From an uncultured Kiritimatiellota bacterium (GTDB lineage Bacteria; Verrucomicrobiota; Kiritimatiellia; RFP12; UBA1067), in NCBI GenBank assembly GCA_934675625.1, contig CAKURH010000023.1, forward strand, positions 1 to 39,589: a stretch of DNA of 39,589 nt, written 5' to 3'. Under the pieces are notes generated by a model, which saw nothing but the letters and a program-made list of their open reading frames with translations, was not told where the DNA came from and ran no database searches. Below, in pieces: positions 8,441-16,554 of this stretch. The first letter of the stretch is position 1; each line of letters starts with the position of its first letter. Made by a program: the position numbers and the translations under genes.

Positions 8441-10174
8441 ATGAAGTGTTCTATCAAGGCAAAGGTGGTGCAACCGCTGATGGAAGTAGCGCGGCGATAC
8501 TCGATGAAACCCGAGTTCGTCACGCTGGCTGCTGCCTATGTCGTTTTGCTGGCTACAAGGCGCGCAGAGGCGTTCCCGCTGCCGGGGTTGAAGGATGTGC
8601 TGGATCGCGAGACGGCGCTTCCTGCCTACGTTAAGGAGTTTCTGGAGTCGAGCCTTTCGGAGCATTGGGCGGAGTTCCAGCAGGTCGCAGGACCGGTTGA
8701 CGCGGATTCGCTGGTCGATTTCTTCAGCAACGAGGCGACGCTGATGCTGATGGAGAGCCGCCACGACTTTTCGACGCACCCGGTCATTGACCAGCTCTGC
8801 GTGGGGTTGCTGGAGATTTCCAAGGGAAACAGCGTCGTGGATCTGAACTGCGGGATCGGGAAATTCGTCAGCAAGGCCTGGTTCTCTCTGTGGGACGCCT
8901 CCGGAAGCGACGAGGGGCTGTCGGTGTCGGCTTATTCGCGGAATGTCGAATTTGCGGCCATCACCTTCATCGTGTGCGACGTGACGGAGGTTCGGGCGAA
9001 GATTCATGCCCAGAGCATGTTCATTTCCCATGAGGAGCGCTACGATCGCGTGCTTCTCATCCCGCCGTTCGGCATGGAGACGCGGGCGATCAACATTCCG
9101 ATGACGCAGGCGGTCCTGTCGGAGAGCTTCAAGGGATTCCCGGAGTTGCGCCTGTCGTCCGCCGATTGGGTGTTTGCGGCCCGGGCGGCAGGTCTGATGG
9201 CTCCAGGGGGCCGGGCGGTTGTGGCCGTCCCGATGCAGGCCCTGAACGGAACGCAGAGTCAGGCCTACCGTGAGTTCCTGGTGCGGAATCAGCTGATCGA
9301 GGCCGTGGTTTCCATCCCGAAGGGCTTCCTGAATGGAGCCCAGGTCGGTTTTGCGCTCGTGGTGATGCGCGAGGGGGCTCGCGAGATCAAGTTCGTCAAT
9401 GGCGAGGACTATGTCCGGACGACTGACAGCGGGCCTCTGCTGGATGTGGCGACGCTTTTGAAGGACTATCGTGACCTGAACGATTACGAGGCGGTGACCA
9501 CTCAGGCGATCGACAAGGTCTTCGCCCGCGACTGCAATCTGACGCCGGACTTCTATCTCGGCGAGGAGCTGGTATACAACAACTCCCATCCGTTCGGAAA
9601 GATCGTGAAGGAGATTCGCCGCGGAGCCAAGCTGCCGATGTCGGCCTGGAAGGCAGTGGAAGGTGATTCGGACTCCACGGTCAAGAAGGTTGCTTTCAAG
9701 CATCTGGCCGACGGACTCGTCAATGAAGAGCTTCCTGGTTTGACGGAGGTCCCTCCGGGGGCCGAGGACGCGGTGCTGGAGTCCGGCGATCTCCTGATTT
9801 CCCGGATGGGGTTTCCGTTCAAGGTCGCGGTCGTCGATCTTCGTGAGGAGAAGCTGGTCGCGGACGAGAACGTGTGGATCGTCCGGATGGGCGGGAATCG
9901 GACGCTGGCCTATTATCTGCGGGCGTACCTGGAGAGCGAGCGTGGAACCCGGTGGCTCTCGCGGTTGAGCGCAGGGGCGACGCTCCGGACGATTTCGGCG
10001 AAGAACATCGAGAAGATTCCGGTCCCGGATGCGGACGAGAAGACCCGAGCGGCGATTGCCGGGGAGCTGGAGAGGACGACGATCCTCGTGCGGGAGAACC
10101 GGAAGCGGCTGGAAGAGTCGCTGGCCTCGATGAAGAACGTCTTTGATGATTTGAACAAGAACGGAGGTCTGTAA
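8441..10174 (+). CDS. degenerate N6-adenine methylase-like protein with HsdS-type domain
   Basis: 577 residues. The N-terminal two thirds have the fold order of HsdM-type N6-adenine methylases: motif I is weakly kept (D134-LNCGIGKF), while the catalytic NPPF motif reads I207-PPF, so the Asn that contacts the target adenine is replaced by Ile. Later methylase strands remain (LMAPGGRAVVAVP, EAVVSIPKGFLNGAQVGFALVVM). From about residue 375 to the end it resembles a single target-recognition half of HsdS (VLESGDLLISRMG, TLRTISAKNIEKIPVP), ending in a helix. It reads as a catalytically dead methylase joined to one DNA-recognition domain. It is the first gene of the operon and lies one base before hsdM. 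A role in assembling or modulating the methylase complex is inferred from this position; direct methylation looks unlikely. Confidence 0.75.
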   Translation: MKCSIKAKVVQPLMEVARRYSMKPEFVTLAAAYVVLLATRRAEAFPLPGLKDVLDRETALPAYVKEFLESSLSEHWAEFQQVAGPVDADSLVDFFSNEATLMLMESRHDFSTHPVIDQLCVGLLEISKGNSVVDLNCGIGKFVSKAWFSLWDASGSDEGLSVSAYSRNVEFAAITFIVCDVTEVRAKIHAQSMFISHEERYDRVLLIPPFGMETRAINIPMTQAVLSESFKGFPELRLSSADWVFAARAAGLMAPGGRAVVAVPMQALNGTQSQAYREFLVRNQLIEAVVSIPKGFLNGAQVGFALVVMREGAREIKFVNGEDYVRTTDSGPLLDVATLLKDYRDLNDYEAVTTQAIDKVFARDCNLTPDFYLGEELVYNNSHPFGKIVKEIRRGAKLPMSAWKAVEGDSDSTVKKVAFKHLADGLVNEELPGLTEVPPGAEDAVLESGDLLISRMGFPFKVAVVDLREEKLVADENVWIVRMGGNRTLAYYLRAYLESERGTRWLSRLSAGATLRTISAKNIEKIPVPDADEKTRAAIAGELERTTILVRENRKRLEESLASMKNVFDDLNKNGGL

Positions 10175-10175
10175 G

Positions 10176-12515
10176 ATGGCGATCAAGAAGTCTCAGCTGT
10201 ACACCAAGCTCTGGCAGGCGTGCGATGAACTGCGCGGCGGCATGGATGCGAGCCAGTACAAGGACTATGTGCTGGTGGTGCTGTTCATCAAGTACATCAG
10301 CGACCGTGCCAAGAACGGCGATGCCGATCTCTACATCGATCTTCCGGAGGGCTGCACCTTCGACGATCTCGTGGCGCTCAAGGGCAAGCCGGACATCGGT
10401 GAGAAGATGAATGTCATCCTCGCCAGGATCGGCGAGGCGAACGAACAGCTGGCGGACACGATCACGAACGCCGACTTCGCGGACGAACAGAAGCTCGGCA
10501 AGGGCAAGGATCTCGTCGAGACCGTCTCGAACCTGATCGGCGTCTTCCAGGACAAGGATCTCGACCTCTCTAACAACCGGGCGGCGGACGATGATCTCAT
10601 CGGTGATGCCTACGAGTACCTGATGAAGAACTTCGCCACGCAGTCCGGCAAGTCCAAGGGGCAGTTCTACACCCCTGGCGAGGTGAGCCGCGTGATGGCG
10701 CGGGTCGTGAACATCGCCGAGGACAAGCGTCCGATGATCTCCATCTACGACATGACCTGCGGATCGGGTTCGCTGCTGATCCGCGCGGCGGCCGAGTCGG
10801 AGCGGAAGATGGACTCGATCGCCATTGAGGGTCAGGAGAAGGATCTTGCGACGATCGGCATGGCCAAGATGTCGATGGTCATCCACGGCATCGACGACGC
10901 GGAGCTGAAGCACGGCAACACGATCTCCGATCCGCAGCACAAAGTCGACGACACGCACTTGAAGACCTTCGACTACGGTTTCGCCAATCCGCCGTTCTCG
11001 GTGAAGGGCTGGATGAAGGGGGCTCAGGCGAACGATCCGTTCGGCCGTTGGGGCGTCGGCGACAATGTCGCGCCAGTTCCGCCGCCGAAGTGCGGTGACT
11101 ATGCGTTTCTCCTGCACATGATCACCTCGCTCAAGTCGGGCGGCAAGGGCGCGATCATTCTTCCGCACGGCGTCCTCTTCCGCGGCAACGCCGAGGGCGA
11201 GATCCGGAAGTTCATCGTCGGGAAGCACATCATCGCGGGCATCATCGGGCTCCCGGCGAACCTGTTCTTCGGCACGGGCATCCCGGCGTGCATCATCATC
11301 CTCGACAAGGGCGGCGCATTGACGTCGAAGGGCATCTTCATGATCGACGCCAAGGAGGGATTTGCCAAGGACGGCGCGAAGAACCGTCTGCGCGAGTGCG
11401 ACATCCGCCGCATCGTCGACACCTGGGAGGCGCAGGCGGATGTCCCGCACTACGCACGGATGGTTCCGTATGCGGAGATCGAGAAGAACGACTTCAACCT
11501 GAACATCCCGCGTTACATCGCGCCGGTGGACAGGGAAGTACATCAGGATATCGTCGCACACCTCAAGGGCGGCATTCCCGAAGAGGACGCGGCGGTCTAC
11601 CCGCAAGCCCTCTTCAAACGGCTCCGCAAGGGCTATGTTGAAGTGCGGAGTGCTGAGTGCGGAGTGCAGAGTGATGGAATTGCAGCGTTGTTGGCGCAAG
11701 ATCCGGCGACGACGAAGGCGGGCAATGCGTATCTGGCAGCCATGGAAAGGTGGCTCGGATATTTTGTCGGCCAGGGGCGCGACCACCTCAAGCAGGGGGA
11801 CAATCCCAAGGAGTTGATTCGCGCGTGGGGTGACATGCTGTTGCATAAGGTGCAGAAGCTCAAAGGATCTCCCGTGGACTGCTACTCCTCGTATGAACAC
11901 CTGATGAACTACTGGGCCGAGACGATGCAGGACGACTGCTACCTCATCTCGCGTGACGGATGGAAGGTCGAGCTGCTGCCGCCTGCCAAGAAGAACGCGA
12001 GCTGGGAGGATTACGTGTGCGACCTCCTGCCGGTCCAGGTTGTCGTGAACGAGTCGTATGTCAACGAACGCGACAAGATCAGCTCTCTCAAGGTGGAGCT
12101 GGAGGAGAATGCCGCGGCGCTGGCCGAGATCGACGAGAAGCTCGACGAGGAGAATCCAGAAGAGGATATCGACGAAGAGTCGCTCGCAGAGGAGCGGAAG
12201 GATCTCGACAAGAAGGCCAAGACACTTCGGAAGCAGATTAAGGCGGCGAACGACGATCTTGTTCAGAAGCTGGTGAAAGCCTATGCCACGATGAACAAGC
12301 AGGCCATCCGGCATTACGTCGTCGAGTCGAAATGGGCGGATGCGCTGCGCGCGCGGTTCCAGGGCGAACTTGCCCACGTAAAGACGCAGATCGTGACGGA
12401 CGTGAAGTCCCTCGCGGACCGTTACGCGGAAACTCTGCCAGACGCCGAGGCGAAGGTGCGCAAGCTGGAGAAAAAAGTCGCCGGGCATCTCGCGGCAATG
12501 GGAATTGAACTCTGA
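10176..12515 (+). CDS. hsdM: type I restriction-modification methyltransferase, long HsdM
   Basis: 779 residues, longer than the usual 500-550. The N-terminal HsdM_N helical domain (LWQACDELRGGMDASQYKDY) is followed by the N6-MTase domain with motif I D192-MTCGSG, the catalytic N271-PPF, GQFYTPGEVSRVM and GDYAFLLHM. It methylates adenine in the recognition site set by HsdS, protecting self DNA. After about residue 470 comes a C-terminal extension with a charged coiled coil (about 632-705), as in the long HsdM subclass. GGAGGT 9 bases upstream fixes the ATG. A repeat-derived segment sits in frame at residues 490-500. It is one base after the preceding gene and 11 bases before rhuM, so co-transcription is almost certain. 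Confidence 0.95.
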   Translation: MAIKKSQLYTKLWQACDELRGGMDASQYKDYVLVVLFIKYISDRAKNGDADLYIDLPEGCTFDDLVALKGKPDIGEKMNVILARIGEANEQLADTITNADFADEQKLGKGKDLVETVSNLIGVFQDKDLDLSNNRAADDDLIGDAYEYLMKNFATQSGKSKGQFYTPGEVSRVMARVVNIAEDKRPMISIYDMTCGSGSLLIRAAAESERKMDSIAIEGQEKDLATIGMAKMSMVIHGIDDAELKHGNTISDPQHKVDDTHLKTFDYGFANPPFSVKGWMKGAQANDPFGRWGVGDNVAPVPPPKCGDYAFLLHMITSLKSGGKGAIILPHGVLFRGNAEGEIRKFIVGKHIIAGIIGLPANLFFGTGIPACIIILDKGGALTSKGIFMIDAKEGFAKDGAKNRLRECDIRRIVDTWEAQADVPHYARMVPYAEIEKNDFNLNIPRYIAPVDREVHQDIVAHLKGGIPEEDAAVYPQALFKRLRKGYVEVRSAECGVQSDGIAALLAQDPATTKAGNAYLAAMERWLGYFVGQGRDHLKQGDNPKELIRAWGDMLLHKVQKLKGSPVDCYSSYEHLMNYWAETMQDDCYLISRDGWKVELLPPAKKNASWEDYVCDLLPVQVVVNESYVNERDKISSLKVELEENAAALAEIDEKLDEENPEEDIDEESLAEERKDLDKKAKTLRKQIKAANDDLVQKLVKAYATMNKQAIRHYVVESKWADALRARFQGELAHVKTQIVTDVKSLADRYAETLPDAEAKVRKLEKKVAGHLAAMGIEL
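11642..11673 (+). repeat. GAGTGC(G/T/A) short-unit repeat inside hsdM
   Basis: The bases read as degenerate units AGTGCGG, AGTGCTG, AGTGCGG, AGTGCAG and are translated in frame as VRSAECGVQS within the linker after the methylase domain. Units of this kind occur as low-complexity repeats between genes in many environmental bacteria; here one has entered a coding region without breaking the frame. Confidence 0.6.
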
Positions 12516-12526
12516 GGGGGTAAACG

Positions 12527-13603
12527 ATGGCAAAGAAGAAAAAGAGCAATTGGGACAACATGGAGCCGCAGAAGTCGAGCGCGGCCCAGTTCATCACTTA
12601 CATCGCCTCGACTGGCGCGGGCGGCGAGAAATATGAAATTCGCTACGAGGACGAGAACATCTGGATGAGCCAGAAGATGCTTGCCGAGGTGTATGGGGTA
12701 GAAATTCCTAACATAGCCTATCATCTTCGAAAGATATTCGAGGATGCAGAATTAGAGGAGGGTAGATGTATTAAAGAATTTTTAATAGATCTACCTGACG
12801 GCCGAAAATTCAAGGTGAAACACTACAATCTACAGGTTATCATCGCCCTCGGATTCAAGATAGACAATGGACGCGCGGTGCAGTTCCGCAAATGGGCGAA
12901 TCGGATTGTCGGGGAATATACGATTCGCGGCTATGTGATGGACAAGGAGCGGTTCAAGAAGGGCTCTCCGCTTTCAAGCGAGTATTTTGAGCATTTGCTT
13001 GAAGATATCCGCGAAATCCGCCTGAGCGAACGAAAGTTCTACCAGAAGATTACAGACATTTACGCCACTGCCGTTGACTATGATGGAACGGCTCTTCGTA
13101 CGCGCCGTTTCTTTGCAACCGTCCAAAACAAAATGCATCGGGCGGTAAACGGTCTTTCTGCCGCGCAAATCATTTATTCACGGGCCGATGCGGAGAAAGA
13201 ACACATGGGGCTGATGACTTGGGAACAGGCGCCTCTCGGCAAGATTCGGAAGAGCGATGTCGTGATTGCGAAGAATTATCTCAAGGATGATGAGCTTGAA
13301 ATCCTCGAACGCTTGGTCAGCGCTTATTTGGAATTTGCCGAGAGCCGCGCAAGGCTCCAGATCCCGATGACCATGGAGGATTGGGAGAAGCGTCTCGATA
13401 AATTCATTTCCATTTGGGACGGGCCAATTACAGTAGAACAGGTCGAGAATGTCACGGCGGCAATCGCGCAAAGTCATGCCGAAACGGAATTCGAGAAATA
13501 CCGCGTCGTGCAAGACAGGCTCTTCATGAGCGACTACGACCGCTACCTCCTCGCGCTCGAAGAAGAAATCAAGAAGGAGAAGGGCGAACGCGGTGATAGT
13601 TAA
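12527..13603 (+). CDS. rhuM: RhuM-family protein
   Basis: 358 residues, matching the virulence RhuM family: a KilA-N/Fic-like N-terminal region (IWMSQKMLAEVYGVEIPNIAYHL, then ALGFKIDNGRAVQFRKWA, GYVMDKERFKKG) and a C-terminal domain (YEHLLEDIREIR-like, RRFFATVQNKMHRAVNG, then the GLMTWEQAP segment). The family is often found in type I restriction loci; its molecular role is unknown. The ATG has GAGGGGG 6 bases upstream and lies 11 bases after hsdM. The first 55 codons are GC-rich like hsdM, while from about 12,700 the composition shifts to AT-rich, so the transition to the foreign-looking segment lies within this gene. Confidence 0.88.
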   Translation: MAKKKKSNWDNMEPQKSSAAQFITYIASTGAGGEKYEIRYEDENIWMSQKMLAEVYGVEIPNIAYHLRKIFEDAELEEGRCIKEFLIDLPDGRKFKVKHYNLQVIIALGFKIDNGRAVQFRKWANRIVGEYTIRGYVMDKERFKKGSPLSSEYFEHLLEDIREIRLSERKFYQKITDIYATAVDYDGTALRTRRFFATVQNKMHRAVNGLSAAQIIYSRADAEKEHMGLMTWEQAPLGKIRKSDVVIAKNYLKDDELEILERLVSAYLEFAESRARLQIPMTMEDWEKRLDKFISIWDGPITVEQVENVTAAIAQSHAETEFEKYRVVQDRLFMSDYDRYLLALEEEIKKEKGERGDS

Positions 13604-13605
13604 TA

Positions 13606-13639
13606 CGATTTAATGAATAGCCATCCGAACATTAAATCG
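13606..13639. promoter_or_regulatory. 10-bp perfect inverted repeat between rhuM and the SPARTA genes
   Basis: CGATTTAATG (13606-13615) and CATTAAATCG (13630-13639) are perfectly complementary over a 14-base loop, starting 3 bases after the rhuM stop. No T-run follows, so it is a poor intrinsic terminator. It may be an operator, an mRNA hairpin, or a mark of insertion. A weak extended -10 (TGGTCTAAA, 13643-13651) lies just after it, in front of the TIR-APAZ gene. Confidence 0.6.
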
Positions 13640-13671
13640 AAATGGTCTAAAGATGAGATAGGAAGAATGTC

Positions 13672-15030
13672 ATGGAAAACCGAAGGATTTCAATTTTCAT
13701 AAGTCATGCCACTCCAGATGACAATGATTTTGCCATTTGGTTAGCGATGCGATTGAAAGCATGCGGCTATTCTGTGTGGTGTGATGTATTTCATTTGACC
13801 AAAGGTGGCGATTTTTGGAAAAAGATAGAGAAACAAATTCGTGAATGTACATGCAGGTTTTTGCCTGTCATGACAAAGATTTCAAATGGCCGAGAGGGCG
13901 TCATGCAGGAGATCGCTGTAGCGAAGAGTGTGGGGAAAAGCCTAAATGACAAAGATTTTATCATTCCGCTTCGGGTTGATCCAGATCTGCCATTTAGCGA
14001 ATTTGATCCACGATTAATAACTTGTAATGGGATAGACTTTAGTGCTTCTTGGGCTGATGGTTTTGCGGAGCTGATTAAGAACTTACATAATTTAAGTTGC
14101 CCGAAGGAAAGTAATCAAGATGATAGTGCGCTAATTTACGAACACATGTTGTTGGCGAAATGCAGAATTGTTAACAGAGAAGAAATGTTTGATTCTAATT
14201 GGTTCCTATTGAAAAATATTCCGCTTACAATCAATTTCTACCCGCTCAACACAGACAAAAAGATTGATAAGATAGACTTTCCTGTTCTTTATCATAAGAA
14301 CCATGTAGTCACATTTGTTGATGGAAATGAATTGCCGTCTGAAATGCGTCAATTCTTAGTTGAAAACATAGAACCAATTCGGTTCTGTATTAAGGAGTTC
14401 TTGCTTGCGAGGAAAGACTGTGAATTTATTAAGTATAACTCATTAAAATGGTTAGTGATTGGCCTTCTTGCTAAAGTCTTTGATTTTAGCATGAGAAAAC
14501 AATTCAGATTATCTATAAAGCAAGTGTCAAATAGGCAAACGGCTTTTTACTATCCTACAGGGATTTTAGAAAACGATAAGAAGGATCGCGTATTGTTAAT
14601 AGGAAAGCATAAAAAACTTAAATGGCATTTTGCAATCTCTGGAAATGTAAAACTGTTTCCTGTTCCTATGATTCAATTTAAGACGCATGTATTATTTTCG
14701 AGGAATGGAGTAAATGTCAATATAGATGATCGTATTTCACATGTTGCTAGACGTTCGCTTGGTAAACGATGGTGGAACAAGGAGTGGCATTCTAGGCTGA
14801 TGGCATTTGTCTCTACTTTGATAAATACGGCTGACGGGATGATTTTGCTAAAACATGGGGTCCCAAAGCCAATTGCTTTGAATTCAAAGTCTATTCAATT
14901 TAAATCTAAGGTGGCGTATGAAGAACCAGCTTCCGAGGACGGACTAGAGGATGTCCTCAATGAGGATCTTGATGACGAACTTTCTATGATGAACCTTGAA
15001 GGGGATGTGCAATATGCAGATATCGATTGA
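13672..15030 (+). CDS. TIR-APAZ protein of a SPARTA short-Argonaute system
   Basis: 452 residues, the usual size. Residues 5-140 form a TIR domain (SIFISHATPDDNDFA, YSVWCD, then DFWKKIEKQIR); Glu80 in GVMQEIAVA sits where the NADase glutamate of TIR domains lies. Residues about 175-420 form the APAZ domain, with FYYPTGIL, KLKWHFAIS, HVLFSRNG, and WWNKEWHSRLMAF, ending near YEEP. In characterised SPARTA systems the APAZ domain partners a short Argonaute and TIR degrades NAD(P)+ after target recognition, causing cell death or dormancy. The last 30 residues are strongly acidic. AGGAAG precedes the ATG by 7 bases. Its 3' end overlaps the Argonaute start by 17 bases. Composition is AT-rich (16 of 60 bases G+C at 14161-14220), unlike hsdM or hsdR. 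Confidence 0.92.
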   Translation: MENRRISIFISHATPDDNDFAIWLAMRLKACGYSVWCDVFHLTKGGDFWKKIEKQIRECTCRFLPVMTKISNGREGVMQEIAVAKSVGKSLNDKDFIIPLRVDPDLPFSEFDPRLITCNGIDFSASWADGFAELIKNLHNLSCPKESNQDDSALIYEHMLLAKCRIVNREEMFDSNWFLLKNIPLTINFYPLNTDKKIDKIDFPVLYHKNHVVTFVDGNELPSEMRQFLVENIEPIRFCIKEFLLARKDCEFIKYNSLKWLVIGLLAKVFDFSMRKQFRLSIKQVSNRQTAFYYPTGILENDKKDRVLLIGKHKKLKWHFAISGNVKLFPVPMIQFKTHVLFSRNGVNVNIDDRISHVARRSLGKRWWNKEWHSRLMAFVSTLINTADGMILLKHGVPKPIALNSKSIQFKSKVAYEEPASEDGLEDVLNEDLDDELSMMNLEGDVQYADID

Positions 15031-16546
15031 ATATATAGAAGAGCCTAAGATTTTCTTTGGACATGGTCAGCGGATGTGTGATCCGCGTGACGGACTGTCA
15101 TTTTTTGGCCCACTTGAGAATGGCCCGCTTGAGATTAGAAGTGGAGTTGTTGGGTCAAAGAATGCCTTGCAAATGTTTAAATCATACATTGAAAGGATTC
15201 GTAAGCCAGTTTATAATAAGAATTCCGTAACGCGACCATTCTTTCCGGGTTTTGAGGCAGTATTCAATTGTAAATGGAATGCAAGTGCTATTATGTTCAA
15301 AGAGGTGCCCAAAGAAAAGGTCATGGGCGTATTGGCTCAACAGAGCAGGAACATACGGACGTATGATGCGGTTACTCTTTTCATTGATCCAATTCTCAGG
15401 GCAGGAGATGAAGACGCGAGTGTTAATATGTGGTTTGTCATTGTCCCAGATGAAGTGTATCAATATTGTCGTCCTAAATCAGTTGCACCGCATAATGAGT
15501 TGGAGTTGCGTAAACCTTTATTAACAAAGAAGGGGGCTCGGAAATTTGTATCAGAGGCATGGCTTTTCCCTGACATGCAAAAAGAGGATGAATTGAAGAA
15601 GATTGAACAGAAGAAGTATTTGTACGATGCTCAATTTCATGATCAGTTCAAGGCTAGATTATTGGAACGGCAGATACCGACGCAAATTATACGAGAGAGC
15701 ACATTGGACTGGCGTAATTATGTTAACTCACAGGGGAAATGCATAAGGGATTATTCAGCGATCGAGGGGCATTTGGCATGGACGTTATCCACTACGGTGT
15801 ATTATAAAGTGGGTGGTAAGCCTTGGCAACTCTCGGATGTGCGTCGTGGGGTTTGTTATCTTGGTCTTGTCTACAAGAAATATGAGTATTCGGCTAACGA
15901 GCAAAATGCCTGTTGTGCGGCGCAGATGTTTCTAAACAATGGTGACGGCACGATCTTTAAAGGAGAACTGGGACCTTGGTATAATCCAACATCAAAAGAG
16001 TTTCATCTTAAAACCAAGGCGGCAAGGTCGCTTTTACAAAAAGCTGTTGAGTCGTATCGTGACGCTATGCATGAATACCCCAGAGAATTATTTATCCATG
16101 CAAGAACACACTTTAATGATGAAGAGTGGTCTGCCTTCTTGGATGTTGTCCCGCCTGGAACAAAAATCGTAGGGGTTACAATTGACCCTAAACCGTTGTT
16201 GAAGCTTTATAGATTAGATAGCAGATATCCTATTATGCGAGGAATGGTACTCAAGCATGATGACCGTCGTGCATTGCTGTGGACAAAAGGTTTTGTTCCG
16301 CGAATTCAAACCGCATTGTGTATGGAGACGCCATCGCCATTAGATATTCGCATTGATAAGGGAGAGTCTGATATTAATGTTGTTGTCAGAGACATTCTCG
16401 CGTTAACAAAATTAAATTATAATGCTTGTCTATATGGAGATGGGTTGCCCGTAACTCTACGCTTTGCTGATAAGATAGGAAATATCTTAACTGCAACTGC
16501 TGAGCAAACTCATTGCCCACCATTGTCGTTTAAATTCTATATCTGA
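15014..16546 (+). CDS. short prokaryotic Argonaute (MID-PIWI), catalytically inactive
   Basis: 510 residues, typical for short pAgos, which lack N and PAZ domains. The MID region (about 90-260) has VNMWFVIVPDEVYQYCRPKS; the PIWI region (about 260-510) has GHLAWTLSTTVYYKVGGKPW, VCYLGLVYKK and C-terminal PPLSFKFYI, ending at the final residue as in other Argonautes. The first PIWI catalytic Asp is replaced (LGLVYKK instead of an IGID-type motif), so no slicing is expected. It would bind a guide RNA, recognise invader single-stranded DNA and switch on the partner TIR. ATG 15014 is chosen because AAGGGG lies 9 bases upstream; ATG 15005 directly abuts that site. Overlap with the TIR-APAZ gene shows translational coupling. 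Confidence 0.92.
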   Translation: MQISIEYIEEPKIFFGHGQRMCDPRDGLSFFGPLENGPLEIRSGVVGSKNALQMFKSYIERIRKPVYNKNSVTRPFFPGFEAVFNCKWNASAIMFKEVPKEKVMGVLAQQSRNIRTYDAVTLFIDPILRAGDEDASVNMWFVIVPDEVYQYCRPKSVAPHNELELRKPLLTKKGARKFVSEAWLFPDMQKEDELKKIEQKKYLYDAQFHDQFKARLLERQIPTQIIRESTLDWRNYVNSQGKCIRDYSAIEGHLAWTLSTTVYYKVGGKPWQLSDVRRGVCYLGLVYKKYEYSANEQNACCAAQMFLNNGDGTIFKGELGPWYNPTSKEFHLKTKAARSLLQKAVESYRDAMHEYPRELFIHARTHFNDEEWSAFLDVVPPGTKIVGVTIDPKPLLKLYRLDSRYPIMRGMVLKHDDRRALLWTKGFVPRIQTALCMETPSPLDIRIDKGESDINVVVRDILALTKLNYNACLYGDGLPVTLRFADKIGNILTATAEQTHCPPLSFKFYI

Positions 16547-16554
16547 GGGATGTT

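Noticed and set aside
8231..10186. Long minus-strand open frame (651 codons) opposite the first operon gene
   Set aside because: It is a GC-bias shadow: no recognisable domain, while the plus strand has clear methylase and recognition-domain motifs and a ribosome site.
9819..12533. Minus-strand open frame of 904 codons opposite hsdM
   Set aside because: Mirror of the HsdM coding sequence, rich in Arg and Leu-Val-His runs, with no start signal or family match.
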